A stretch of 50,412 nt of DNA from a candidate division WS2 bacterium ADurb.Bin280 (GCA_002071685.1 MWBO01000016.1:1-50412); one strand, 5' to 3'; counted from the stretch's first letter, positions 6,536 through 14,590 are shown. Translations and numbers: made by a program. The notes: a model not told the origin generated them from the letters alone.

Positions 6536-7510
6536 ATGAAGGAACAAAATACACTAGAAAAAGTTATTGGAGCTCCAGCTCAAGCGTTAGATCAAACCAT
6601 CGAGACCACCCAAAAAGTCAAAGAGGAGATTGTAGATAAAGGGCCAGTCAAAAAAGCCAGAGAATACTGGGAACTTCTAGGACCCGGACTGACCACTGGT
6701 GCATCAGATGACGATCCGTCGGGCATAGCGACATATTCCCAGGCGGGAGCGAAGTATGGTTTCTCTTTTTTGTGGACGGCAGTTCTAACTTTTCCGATGA
6801 TGGCGCTGGTGCAAGAGATGTGTGCCAGAATCGGTATGGTCACCGGTCGAGGGCTGGCTGGCAATATCAGAGTCTTTTTCCCACGTTACGTTCTTTATTT
6901 TTGCACTGCCTTGCTTTTTGGTGCAAACGTCCTAAATATCGGGGCCAATCTGGGAGCGATGGCAAAAGGAGTGCAACTGATTTTACCAACACTGCCATTT
7001 GCTTATTTGGTAGTATTCTTTGCCCTATCTAGCATCTTGTCGCAAATTTATGTTTCATATCAAAACTATGCTAAATATCTCAAATGGCTAGCATTGGTTT
7101 TGCTCTCGTATGTTTTTTCGACCCTGTTAGCTGATGGTATCAACTGGCGTGAAGTTAGTGCAAGCCTTCTTGATATAAAAATCTCTTTTGACAAAGATCA
7201 AATTTTGATGCTATGTGCTATTTTGGGAACAACAATTTCTCCATATTTATTTTTTTGGCAAACCTCGCAGGAAGTCGAGGAGGCGATTGAACAGGGAGGA
7301 TCCTCTATTCAAAAAAGGCGTCAGTCAATAGATGCCCAAGCGATCAAAAATATGAGGATTGATGTTTGGTCTGGAATGTTTTTGTCGAACTTGGTTATGT
7401 TTTTTATAATTGTCGCTTGCGCCGCAACATTAAACAAGGCGGGAATACCGCTAGAGCTCTTCGTCCGCTGGCAGGTGATTGGTCGTATTTTTTATTTGCA
7501 ATTGGAATAA
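6536..7510 (+). pseudogene. NRAMP-family divalent metal transporter, N-terminal part (frameshifted)
   Basis: This frame holds the cytosolic N-terminus and about the first seven transmembrane helices of an SLC11/NRAMP-family carrier. The first unwound helix reads ASDDDPSGIATYSQAGA rather than the DPGN of classical Mn/Fe transporters, and the helix-6 site reads TISPYLFFWQTSQ instead of MPHNxxLHS; such changes are known in NRAMP-related carriers including Mg2+ types, so the substrate is open. Family similarity stops near AATLNKAGI (about 7440); the frame then runs through about 20 unrelated residues to a stop. The missing helices continue in another frame at about 7450, which implies the loss of one nucleotide (or gain of two) between 7435 and 7455. 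AGAGGG lies just before the ATG. Confidence 0.85.
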
Positions 7511-7890
7511 TCGGGACAGGGCTTCTTTCGATTCCAGTTCTTTCGGGCTCGCTTTCTTATGCCATATCGGAAAGTTTTATGTGGAAGGGCGGACTTCATT
7601 ACAAGGTCAAACAGGCCTCTGCTTTTTACGGAATTATTGTAATAGCGATGATTTTGGGACTTGTTCTAAACTTCGTAGGACTTGATCCGATAAGAGCTCT
7701 GATTTACAGCGCTATCGCAAATGGCTTAATTGCTCCGATAATCTTATTTCTGATTGTGATTATTGGAAGCAACAAAAAAGTAATGAAAGAGTATGTCAAC
7801 TCAAAAACTTCAATGATCTCAGGTTATGCCATATCTTCCCTGATGGCCGTGGCGAGTATTTTAACGATCATATATTTACTTAATCCTTGA
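7366..7890 (+). pseudogene. NRAMP-family divalent metal transporter, C-terminal part (frameshifted)
   Basis: The family match begins at about 7450 with ARALRPLAGDWSYFLFAIG, the segment that in intact NRAMP proteins follows the ATL..GI stretch ending the upstream frame. It continues with GTGLLSIPVLSGSLSYAISE and the remaining hydrophobic helices to a natural stop at 7890. The ATG at 7366 lies inside the overlap and is probably not used. Together the two frames make one carrier of about 450 residues. A true mutation, an assembly error or recoding are all possible; no classic slippery heptamer is visible at the junction. Confidence 0.8.
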
Positions 7891-9129
7891 GGCCTTGGAG
7901 ATTCTCTTTAGTGCCAGCATGTAAGCGGCAACTCTTGGATTTACTTTAGCGCTTTTGCTTAGCGCAAGCACTTCGCGGCACGATTTTTTCATTTTTGAAA
8001 TTAGTGCTTGCTTGGCTTGCTCGTATTCCATTTTCTCGCCGTCAACATTTTCTTTCCATTCAAAATAACTCCCTAAAACGCCTCCGGCGTTCGCCAAGAT
8101 GTCAGGTATTATAACAGTGCCTTTTTTTGCAAGAATCTCCTCGGCTTCATCGCTGACGGGGTGGTTTGCCAGTTCGACAATAATTTTTGCCTTTATTTTG
8201 TTTGCATTACTTTTGGTAATTTGATCGCCTATAGCTGAAGGAGCCAGAATATCTACTTCTGTTTCCAGAACTTCGGACGCTCCCACTTTAAAGCAGTCGT
8301 CCGATTTGCCGTGAACGCTACAAAAACAGGTTTCAGACAATTTGCATCCCCGTTTTTTTTCTTTGAAAGTAGCGTGATAATCGAGCCCGTCTTCGTGCAT
8401 TATTCCGCCGTCAACATCGGCAATAGCAACAACCTTAAAACCCATGTGATAAAGGTGGTGCGCCAAGTGCGATCCGACATTACCAAACCCTTGAATTGCC
8501 ACGGTTGTCTGGGAGGGTTTTTTATCAAGAATAGTTTTAGTGACTTCCTCGACAATAGCCGCTCCTCCAAGGCCGGTCGCCTCGTCCCTGACTTTTATAC
8601 CACCATCTTTAAACGCCTTGCCGGTTATTACTCCGGGACTTACTTGTCCGGTTGTTTTTTCGTACTCCGCTTTAAACCATTTCATTATTGTTGGGTTGGT
8701 GTTGACGTCGGGGGCGGGTACATCTTTTCTTTCCCCGATAAAATCTGCTAAATTTCTGGCAAAAACTTCTGTTAGTTTCTTAAGCTCTTTTTTTGAAAGT
8801 TTATTGGGGTTAACGCTAATTCCGCCCTTTCCTCCGCCGAAAGGAATATCGATAACAGCGGTTTTCAGACTCATCAAAGCCGCCAAAATCTCGACTTCCT
8901 CAAGGTTTACCTCTTCGTGATACCTGATGCCTCCCTTGTAAGGCCCGCGAGCATTATTGTGCTGGACTCGAAATCCTTTAAAAATTTTTATCTCTCCGGA
9001 ATCTGTTTTTATGGGAAGGTTTAGTTCGACTATTCTTTGGGGTTGTTTTATTTCTTCAATTTGCGACTTTTTTAAGCCGGCTTTTTTTCCTGCAATTTCT
9101 ATCAGGTTTGTTATTTCTTGATATGACAC
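7876..9129 (-). CDS. gdhA: Glutamate dehydrogenase (Glu/Leu/Phe/Val family)
   Basis: 417 residues from GTG 9129, chosen because GGGAGG lies 5 nt upstream and the family similarity starts there; the longer frame to 9276 overlaps the divergent gene. It catalyses reversible oxidative deamination of glutamate to 2-oxoglutarate with NAD(P). Visible: substrate domain with RGPYKGGIRYH and the Lys residues of LMSLKTAVIDIPFGGGKGG (K89, K101), catalytic Asp in VPAPDVNT (D141), and a Rossmann GFGNVG (214-219). The nucleotide domain has a loop with four Cys (C262, C268, C270, C279) and a His (H273), absent from classical enzymes, which could bind metal or form disulfides. It overlaps by 15 nt the end of the convergent transporter. 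Confidence 0.93.
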   Translation of the reverse strand: MSYQEITNLIEIAGKKAGLKKSQIEEIKQPQRIVELNLPIKTDSGEIKIFKGFRVQHNNARGPYKGGIRYHEEVNLEEVEILAALMSLKTAVIDIPFGGGKGGISVNPNKLSKKELKKLTEVFARNLADFIGERKDVPAPDVNTNPTIMKWFKAEYEKTTGQVSPGVITGKAFKDGGIKVRDEATGLGGAAIVEEVTKTILDKKPSQTTVAIQGFGNVGSHLAHHLYHMGFKVVAIADVDGGIMHEDGLDYHATFKEKKRGCKLSETCFCSVHGKSDDCFKVGASEVLETEVDILAPSAIGDQITKSNANKIKAKIIVELANHPVSDEAEEILAKKGTVIIPDILANAGGVLGSYFEWKENVDGEKMEYEQAKQALISKMKKSCREVLALSKSAKVNPRVAAYMLALKRISKASRIK

Positions 9130-9202
9130 ATCGCCTCCCGAAAAAATTATTGACTTTCTTATATTAGACCCAATTAGCATGTCTTTGCAACTTTTATGAT
9201 TG

Positions 9203-9221
9203 TGATATGATTTATGTAATG
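9203..9221 (+). promoter_or_regulatory. Extended -10 promoter, leaderless start
   Basis: TGA-TATGAT (box 9206-9211) is followed after 7 nt by ATG 9219. A TTGCAA at 9185-9190 could serve as -35. Part of a repeated pattern in this window. Confidence 0.6.
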
Positions 9222-11630
9222 AGAAAAAGGAGGGCGAGAAAATTTTTATTTGCACGCTTTTTGCTGTGTACGGCAATCACTCTATTTGCATTTGTCTTTT
9301 TTTCACAGCAAGCTCATGCTCTTGGTGACGTCACTTTATCTGCTACATTTCACGATGATGACGCCGAGGATACTCACAGAGCGAGTCAATGGGTGGTTCG
9401 AGACAGCGAGAAAACCGTCTTTGATAGCGGAACCGACACTGTTAATAAAGAATCTATAGTGGTGAGCGCTTCTTATTTTGAAGTTGGTACGACTTATTAT
9501 TGGAAGGTAAGGTTTCAGGACAATCACGAGAGCTGGGGAGCTTATAGTGAAGAGCAGACTTTTGCCTATGGATCTTTGCCAACGCCGACACCGGAGCCTA
9601 CTGCAACGGTCACTGCTACCCCCGCCGCATCACCAACTCCCGCTTCGACGCCGACCTCGACGGCAACCGTAGTCCCGACAGCCACCCCAACTGAAGCACC
9701 GGCTGAAACAATGACTGTTTCACCGGCGGTCGGTGGAATGCTTGAAGCCAAGATTATTAGTCCAAACGGCGGCGAAAATTATAAGCTGGGGGATACCATT
9801 TCATTGAAGTACACACTTAGCTTAGAGGGTTATTCGCCGAACCAAAATCCCTGTCTTTTTAAGGATGAAACTTATATTCAGGATCTTTATTTGACGACAA
9901 ACTCATATAATTACACCAGAATAGCAAGTGACATTGATTATACAAAAAATTGCACCAACCTTGGTTTTCGAAATTCCCTGAATCTTATCGAGGTTATTTA
10001 TAGCTGGAGAATTCCTCAAGATCCAAGGTTTATAACAGATGATGCCAGAGCCGCCATATCTTTGTACCGCGCCGATCCGTCTTTCACTTACGGTTTGGGC
10101 AATAGCTTTTCTTCAAGAGGTAATTGGGTTGGTAAGAACAATTATTTCGCAGCCTCCGATCCCTCTGATAATCCCTTTTCAATCGCAGACTCTTCTGGAT
10201 CTGATGATGAAGGCGATGAAGACGATGAAGATCAAGTCGAAGATGACGCAATCGAGGTTATCAAGCCCGATGGATCAAGGGCGTATTTTGTCGGGGAGGG
10301 AGTAGGTGTTTCGTGGAAAGATATTGAGGGCAGCGCTGGAAATATCAAATTTGTAAATATATACCTATCCCTTGATGGCGGGAAAACTTACAACATATTG
10401 CTTGGTTCAAATGAACCAAACGACGGCGATTATCAATTCGAAGCATTAGAAGAATATGCCACTACAACTGCAAGAATAAGGGTCGATGGTTTTTCGGAGG
10501 CGGGGGAGTTTATAGATAGCGATCAATCTGAAAAATTTAAAATCTATCTAGTAAAGTCAAGCGGCGGATGCAATGGCCCCTGTGTTTGCGTCGGGCCTAA
10601 TTGTTATGGCGGCAATGAAATAAACGAAGACTTGATACTTGGGTCGGTGGCTACTCTGGCACTACCATTCATTCTGGCGATTATCGCTTCGTTGCCGCTT
10701 GCCGGCAGGGCTCTTAGCTTTATCGGAGCGATTCTCCAGAGAGTGCTGGGTGGCCTACTTTCCGGGAGTCCTTTTTTCTCAAGGCTTGGCTTGGTTACCG
10801 GTCTACCGATCTTTTTCCCTCCTTCCAAGAAGGGGGAGAGCGCTTGGGGGCTTGTTTACGACTCTTTGACAAAAAAACCGATTGCTCAAGCAGTTATAAA
10901 AATTTTTTCAAAGAGCAGTGGCAAGCTTAGAGATGTCAAATATTCTAATTCATCAGGGGAGTTTGCGATGGTGGTGCCTTCGGGAGAGTACAGGATCGTT
11001 GCGGGTAAAGCAGGATATGTTTTCCCTTCGGCTATAATCACTTCCAAGAAAGACGGCAAGTACGAAAATGTATATTTAGGCGATGCGTTTGAAATTGAAA
11101 AAGTTAAAGAAGATGGTCAAGCGCCGATTGATATAACTGTTCCGCTTGATCCGACAGGATACACTTGGTACGAATTGGCTTTTTCGTCCTCTCGATCTTT
11201 TATCGGCAGATTCTTAACTTTCGTCAGATATCCATTGATGATATTCGGGCTTGCTTTGACCTTGTACTCGGTTGTTTATCAAGGAAGTTTCCTGCAATAC
11301 GCGATTCTTGCACTTTACATAATCTTCATCGCCTACGACATCGTTTTGTTGTTTAGGCCGCGCAAATGGGGGGTGGTCATAGACAGCAGGGGTAAGCCGC
11401 TTTCCAGAGCGATTATCAGGGCACTTGATTCGTTTGGCAAAGTGAAGGCGACAGTCGTCACCGGTGATGATGGCAAGTTCACTCTCAATCTCAATCCCGG
11501 ATACTATATTTTTAGCGCTTCTAGAAATGGCTATATTACCTCAAAAACTAGTGAGCAGAGGATAAAAAGTTTAAGCGATCTTGGGCGGGTAATTATCAAA
11601 TTGACTAAATCAAACTCGAAAACCAATTGA
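9219..11630 (+). CDS. Large anchored surface protein with Ig-like and carboxypeptidase-regulatory-like domains
   Basis: 803 residues from ATG 9219, placed 7 nt after a -10 box (an ATG at 9207 lies inside that box). Order: signal peptide (about 7-35), a fibronectin-like domain with YYWKVRFQDNHESWG, a Pro/Thr linker (about 120-175), a Ser-Thr-rich domain opening ISPNGGENYKLG, an acidic Asp/Glu run (about 330-345), a second sandwich domain with YLSLDGGKTYNILL, a Cys-rich knot CNGPCVCVGPNC, then a hydrophobic segment, a carboxypeptidase-regulatory-like domain (WGLVYDSLTKKPIAQAVIKIF), two membrane helices (about 665-710) and a second such domain (WGVVIDSRGKPLSRAIIRA). It probably displays the N-terminal part outside and keeps one or both small domains at the membrane. 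Function unknown; the two ISPNGGE-type and regulatory-like domains suggest adhesion or scaffolding. Confidence 0.8.
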   Translation: MRKRRARKFLFARFLLCTAITLFAFVFFSQQAHALGDVTLSATFHDDDAEDTHRASQWVVRDSEKTVFDSGTDTVNKESIVVSASYFEVGTTYYWKVRFQDNHESWGAYSEEQTFAYGSLPTPTPEPTATVTATPAASPTPASTPTSTATVVPTATPTEAPAETMTVSPAVGGMLEAKIISPNGGENYKLGDTISLKYTLSLEGYSPNQNPCLFKDETYIQDLYLTTNSYNYTRIASDIDYTKNCTNLGFRNSLNLIEVIYSWRIPQDPRFITDDARAAISLYRADPSFTYGLGNSFSSRGNWVGKNNYFAASDPSDNPFSIADSSGSDDEGDEDDEDQVEDDAIEVIKPDGSRAYFVGEGVGVSWKDIEGSAGNIKFVNIYLSLDGGKTYNILLGSNEPNDGDYQFEALEEYATTTARIRVDGFSEAGEFIDSDQSEKFKIYLVKSSGGCNGPCVCVGPNCYGGNEINEDLILGSVATLALPFILAIIASLPLAGRALSFIGAILQRVLGGLLSGSPFFSRLGLVTGLPIFFPPSKKGESAWGLVYDSLTKKPIAQAVIKIFSKSSGKLRDVKYSNSSGEFAMVVPSGEYRIVAGKAGYVFPSAIITSKKDGKYENVYLGDAFEIEKVKEDGQAPIDITVPLDPTGYTWYELAFSSSRSFIGRFLTFVRYPLMIFGLALTLYSVVYQGSFLQYAILALYIIFIAYDIVLLFRPRKWGVVIDSRGKPLSRAIIRALDSFGKVKATVVTGDDGKFTLNLNPGYYIFSASRNGYITSKTSEQRIKSLSDLGRVIIKLTKSNSKTN

Positions 11631-11675
11631 TATATTGATCTTGTGATGATCTAAAGTTGTTGTGGATGTGGCCTC

Positions 11676-11704
11676 TTGACAAAATGTAAAGTATACTTTA
11701 CAAT
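11676..11704 (+). promoter_or_regulatory. Promoter with palindromic operator of the XRE-Hsp20 gene
   Basis: TTGACA (11676-11681) and TACAAT (11699-11704) with a 17-nt spacer. The perfect 18-bp palindrome TGTAAAGTATACTTTACA (11685-11702) fills the spacer and overlaps the -10 box, where a bound repressor would block RNA polymerase. The XRE domain encoded directly downstream is the obvious candidate. Confidence 0.85.
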
Positions 11705-11718
11705 TTTGTTGAGGTAAT

Positions 11719-12456
11719 ATGAGATCATTTCTTAAAAAATTTAGAGAAAAAGCAGACCTTACTCAAGGCGAGCTGGCAGATGACCTTGGAGTTTCCAGGC
11801 AGTCTATCATTGCACTTGAGTCTGGGAGGTGCGTTCCTTCTGTAAGTCTGGCTATGAAGATTGCGGGAATCTTTGATGTTCCGATTGAGTTTATTTTCAG
11901 ATTTGAAGACGATGCCGATATCGACAGCGAAAATTGTGAAAGCGAAAAAAATAATAAAAAGGGAGGTAGCATGGTCAGAGAATTGATGCCTTGGTCTCCG
12001 TGGAGGGAGATGATGTCGCTTCGGGAGACCATGGACAGGTTTTTTGATGAGCCGGCAATGTCGCGCGGTTCAAGCGTTTTCTATCCCAGTATCGGGATCA
12101 GGGAGACTGCCAAAGACTTAGTTGTCGAGGCAGATTTGCCTGGGGTTAAGGAAGAGGACGTGAGTATCGAAGTAGAGGATAATCAACTCATCATCAAGGG
12201 CGAGAGGAAGCACCGCGAAGAAAAAAAGAGAGAGGATTATTATCATCTCGAAAGTTCTTACGGGGCATTCTCGAGGGTTATCACCCTGCCTTCAAATGTT
12301 GATTCCTCAAAAACCCAAGCAGAATTTGAAGGAGGAATTCTGGAGATAAGAATTCCCAAAATGGAAGAGAGGAAAGCCAAAAAGATCTCCATAAAGTCCA
12401 AGGGAGAAAAGAAGATTGAGTCTCCCGTCAAAGGAGCTAAGGAAGACAAGAAATAA
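11719..12456 (+). CDS. XRE-type repressor fused to Hsp20 small heat-shock protein
   Basis: 245 residues. Residues 4-60 are an XRE helix-turn-helix (LTQGELADDLGVSRQSIIALE), then an acidic/Lys linker (65-84) and an Hsp20 alpha-crystallin domain (about 104-205) with LVVEADLPGVKEEDVSIEVEDN, the GAFSR strand and GGILEIRIPK, the usual C-terminal IxI-type tail, and a Lys-rich end. Hsp20 proteins hold unfolding proteins in a refoldable state. GAGGT precedes the ATG. Inside the gene GGGAGGT lies 3 nt before an in-frame ATG at 11971, exactly where Hsp20 begins, so a stand-alone Hsp20 of 161 residues may also be made. A single polypeptide would let chaperone engagement change repression (inference). Confidence 0.88.
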   Translation: MRSFLKKFREKADLTQGELADDLGVSRQSIIALESGRCVPSVSLAMKIAGIFDVPIEFIFRFEDDADIDSENCESEKNNKKGGSMVRELMPWSPWREMMSLRETMDRFFDEPAMSRGSSVFYPSIGIRETAKDLVVEADLPGVKEEDVSIEVEDNQLIIKGERKHREEKKREDYYHLESSYGAFSRVITLPSNVDSSKTQAEFEGGILEIRIPKMEERKAKKISIKSKGEKKIESPVKGAKEDKK

Positions 12457-12478
12457 AAATATTTTTGGCTGACTTAGA

Positions 12479-12517
12479 AAAAGAAAAAGACTCGAAACCC
12501 GAGCCTTTTTCTTTTTT
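12479..12517. terminator. Bidirectional terminator between hsp20 and the L,D-transpeptidase
   Basis: CTCG (12491-12494) pairs with CGAG (12500-12503), flanked by an A-rich run on the left and T-rich run (CTTTTTCTTTTTT) on the right, which serves both converging genes. Confidence 0.75.
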
Positions 12518-12522
12518 GATAT

Positions 12523-14025
12523 CTATTTATGAATAAAAACGGGAGTTCCTATTTCGGCCCAGTTGTAAACTTGTTCGGCGGCTCCGACACCCAAACGAAC
12601 ACAGCCGTGGGAAACCGGAACGCCAAGGCTACTTTCACCTTCTTTGCGTCCGCTCGGCGTCTCCGGCAGTTCATGTATTCCGTATTCGTGACCGATGAAC
12701 GCCATCCAGTATGGCATGTATAAATTGTATGCTCTTGAAAACGCCTTTGGGTCTTTTGAATTAATCGCGAATTGTCCTACGGGCGTGGGCATTGACCATT
12801 TACCGGTTGAAACACGATAACTATTGATCAATGTGCCACCCTCCAGTATGTACATTCTTTGTTCGGTCAGATTGACGTCGATGTATTTGCCTTCGACTCT
12901 GGAAGGAGTGAAGCCGGGGTTGACATACTCTATTTCTACCGGTGTGACCCCTATTGAGAGGATTGCTTCATTTGAATTTGATTCGATAGCCTTTTTTATT
13001 TTTTCACGACTTGGCTCTAATTGCAGTCCATATCCTTGAACACCTTCGGATATCACAGCGTTGTCATAGGTAGATATTTTTCTGGTTTTTCCGGAAACGT
13101 TTATTGATTTTGAAATGTTATTTTTTAGATATTGATCAATACTGGAATCGTTCAATACAATGTCTTTTGTTTGAATTGTTTTTTCAATATCAACAAATGA
13201 AACCAGATCGCTTTTTTGCACTTTGTATTTTTTGTATTTTTCCTTGGCCCAAAGGGTCAGACCGTTGCCTGCTATCTCACTTACCTTGGTCAAAAAAGGA
13301 GATAAATCAGTTGAGTTTATTTGAGGGGCGATAGTTTTTGTCTTGGTTTTAACAGGTTCTTCGCAAAGACTGGACAAACACGCTTGGATGTCTGAAATCA
13401 ATAACTCTCTGTCTATTTCCCATCCGGACATTTCGCTTTTAATGTTGACATTTTCGCCATCCACACTAAATTTTGCATTTTCGGCCGGCTTAGAATTATT
13501 TTCTATTTGTTCTGTTATCTTATTTAAAGAGTCACCCTCCCACAAAAAAACAGGTTCAAGGGTAGTATTACGGCTCGAGATAGCTTTGAAGTAAGACCAG
13601 TTGGGGAAAGTTTCTTTAAGCTTTCCGTATCTTAAGGCAGACCTCATTGTATTTATGATATCGATGCTTATGCCAAGCTCCTGTGCAGTTTTTTCTATTT
13701 GTTTATCTTGATGAGATATTTTAATCACTCTATTTTGATTCGCCTGTGAAACATATTTCAGATAATCACCAAGCTCCTCGGTGTCCTTGAGGCCTATTTC
13801 ATTCTCCATCACTTTCACAAAGGGAAGAGTCCTATCGTATGACGCGGCTACGAGAGAGAAGTAAGACAAAACAAGTACGGTCAAAATAAAAATAGAAGCA
13901 AAGACAAAAAATCGTCGAAATTTCGATTGCTGTGAAATTGTTTTTTGCTCTTTGGTATCAGTGAATTTCTTTTTCAAAACAAATGTAATATAAAAAACCC
14001 TTCTCCCTTTCTTATTATTTACCAA
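12523..14025 (-). CDS. L,D-transpeptidase (YkuD domain) with peptidoglycan-binding-4 type region
   Basis: Up to 500 residues. A membrane anchor at about 38-62 (FFVFASIFILTVLVLSYF) is followed by a long extracytoplasmic region with repeated substrate-positioning-type domains (as in VanW/YkuD proteins that carry PG_binding_4), and a C-terminal YkuD domain starting near KYIDVNLTEQRMYILEGG. The catalytic motif is VSHGCVRLG, with His and Cys present, and the preceding HEYGIHELP supplies the second His. Such enzymes form 3-3 cross-links in peptidoglycan or attach proteins. The start is uncertain: TTG 14025 has no ribosome binding site upstream, and AGAAAGGGAGAAGGG lies just inside the frame, so a start further in (for instance TTG 13977) is possible. 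Confidence 0.88.
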   Translation of the reverse strand: MVNNKKGRRVFYITFVLKKKFTDTKEQKTISQQSKFRRFFVFASIFILTVLVLSYFSLVAASYDRTLPFVKVMENEIGLKDTEELGDYLKYVSQANQNRVIKISHQDKQIEKTAQELGISIDIINTMRSALRYGKLKETFPNWSYFKAISSRNTTLEPVFLWEGDSLNKITEQIENNSKPAENAKFSVDGENVNIKSEMSGWEIDRELLISDIQACLSSLCEEPVKTKTKTIAPQINSTDLSPFLTKVSEIAGNGLTLWAKEKYKKYKVQKSDLVSFVDIEKTIQTKDIVLNDSSIDQYLKNNISKSINVSGKTRKISTYDNAVISEGVQGYGLQLEPSREKIKKAIESNSNEAILSIGVTPVEIEYVNPGFTPSRVEGKYIDVNLTEQRMYILEGGTLINSYRVSTGKWSMPTPVGQFAINSKDPKAFSRAYNLYMPYWMAFIGHEYGIHELPETPSGRKEGESSLGVPVSHGCVRLGVGAAEQVYNWAEIGTPVFIHK

Positions 14026-14083
14026 AAATAAGAATTTTTCAATCGTTTGAAGCTCTTGTCGCTAAACATTGTGGCGCAGGTTC

Positions 14084-14111
14084 TTGAAATTTATTCTGTT
14101 TATCCTATAAT
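14084..14111 (+). promoter_or_regulatory. Promoter upstream of the tRNA-Ile locus
   Basis: TTGAAA (14084-14089) and TATAAT (14106-14111) with a 16-nt spacer, about 85 nt before the first tRNA-like copy. Confidence 0.6.
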
Positions 14112-14196
14112 AAATCTGTTATCTAGAATGTGAGGTTACTATTTTTTTATATTGCATCCTGTCAGGATCGAACCTTTAACATATACAAATAAATTT

Positions 14197-14248
14197 CGGC
14201 CCGTAGCTCAGCGGCAGAGCGGCGTTCTTATAAGGCGTTGGTCGCAGG
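14197..14248 (+). pseudogene. tRNA-Ile pseudo-copy interrupted in the T loop
   Basis: These 52 nt equal the first 52 nt of the intact tRNA-Ile at 14381, up to the 5' side of the T stem (GCAGG). A 90-nt GC-rich insert follows, then GAATCCTGTCAGGATCGA, a diverged version of the tRNA 3' half (the intact gene has GAATCCTGCCGGGCCGA). It cannot make a normal tRNA unless the insert is removed. Confidence 0.75.
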
Positions 14249-14300
14249 CTTGAGCGAGTGGAGCGCGAAAGAGGCGGACCCGCCTTGGGCGGGGAGCCGG

Positions 14301-14337
14301 GGTCGACCGCATCGCCAGCAGGCGATGACGGGTGACC
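14301..14337 (+). repeat. Covarying hairpin, copy A (tRNA-Ile locus)
   Basis: Nested stems GGTC/GACC, CCG/CGG and ATCGCC/GGCGAT close an AGCA loop. The same hairpin with compensating base changes is found at 20871-20907 beside another tRNA. Confidence 0.75.
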
Positions 14338-14380
14338 GAATCCTGTCAGGATCGAACCTTTAACATATACAAATAAATTT

Positions 14381-14455
14381 CGGCCCGTAGCTCAGCGGCA
14401 GAGCGGCGTTCTTATAAGGCGTTGGTCGCAGGTTCGAATCCTGCCGGGCCGACCA
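14381..14455 (+). tRNA. tRNA-Ile (anticodon UAU)
   Basis: 75 nt including encoded CCA. Acceptor CGGCCCG/CGGGCCG, D stem GCTC/GAGC, anticodon loop CTTATAA with anticodon TAT (14413-14415), variable TGGTC, T arm GCAGG-TTCGAAT-CCTGC, discriminator A. The anticodon stem has three G-U pairs (GCGTT/GGCGT). UAU reads the rare AUA codon; many bacteria use lysidine-modified CAU instead. Confidence 0.8.
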
Positions 14456-14500
14456 GCATCGACAAATTCTGCATTTGATGAATCCAAGTAACAAAATGCT

Positions 14501-14539
14501 CTGTAGGCAAAAGAATGCATAAGTAGTCCGCGCCTACAG
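14501..14539 (+). repeat. Inverted repeat downstream of tRNA-Ile
   Basis: CTGTAGGC (14501-14508) pairs with GCCTACAG (14532-14539) around a 23-nt loop. It could form a stable stem in the tRNA 3' trailer or separate RNA. Confidence 0.5.
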
Positions 14540-14560
14540 ATGAATATTTTTTTGAAAATT

Positions 14561-14590
14561 ACTCAACTCCCAGTGCGGAGTTTTTTGTTT
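14561..14590 (+). terminator. Terminator of the tRNA-Ile transcript
   Basis: AACTCC (14565-14570) and GGAGTT (14577-14582) close a 6-nt loop and are followed by a T run. Confidence 0.85.

Larger units (their letters stand above)
14156..14432 (+). repeat. Tandem duplication of the tRNA-Ile 5' region (93-bp repeats, 184-bp period)
   Basis: The 93 bp at 14156-14248 recur exactly at 14340-14432. Each copy holds a degenerate tRNA 3' half (ATCCTGTCAGGATCGAACC), a short AT-rich spacer, and the 5' part of the tRNA up to GCAGG of the T stem. The region between the copies (14249-14339) is GC-rich and contains a hairpin. Confidence 0.9.

Noticed and set aside
7421-7460. Programmed -1 frameshifting in the transporter gene
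   Set aside because: No X-XXY-YYZ heptamer or downstream pseudoknot is visible at the junction; a mutation or sequencing error is simpler.
9566-9751. Antisense open frame rich in Val, Ala and Gly
   Set aside because: It is the mirror of the Pro/Thr linker codons of the surface protein and has no ribosome binding site.
11719-12456. Two separate genes (XRE and hsp20) split by a missed stop
   Set aside because: The frame is continuous through the linker with sensible codons and no stop; an internal start is possible, so it is reported as a fusion with that caveat.
14156-14455. Integrated element with attL/attR at tRNA-Ile
   Set aside because: No integrase or mobile cargo lies between or near the repeats, and the duplication is only 184 bp.
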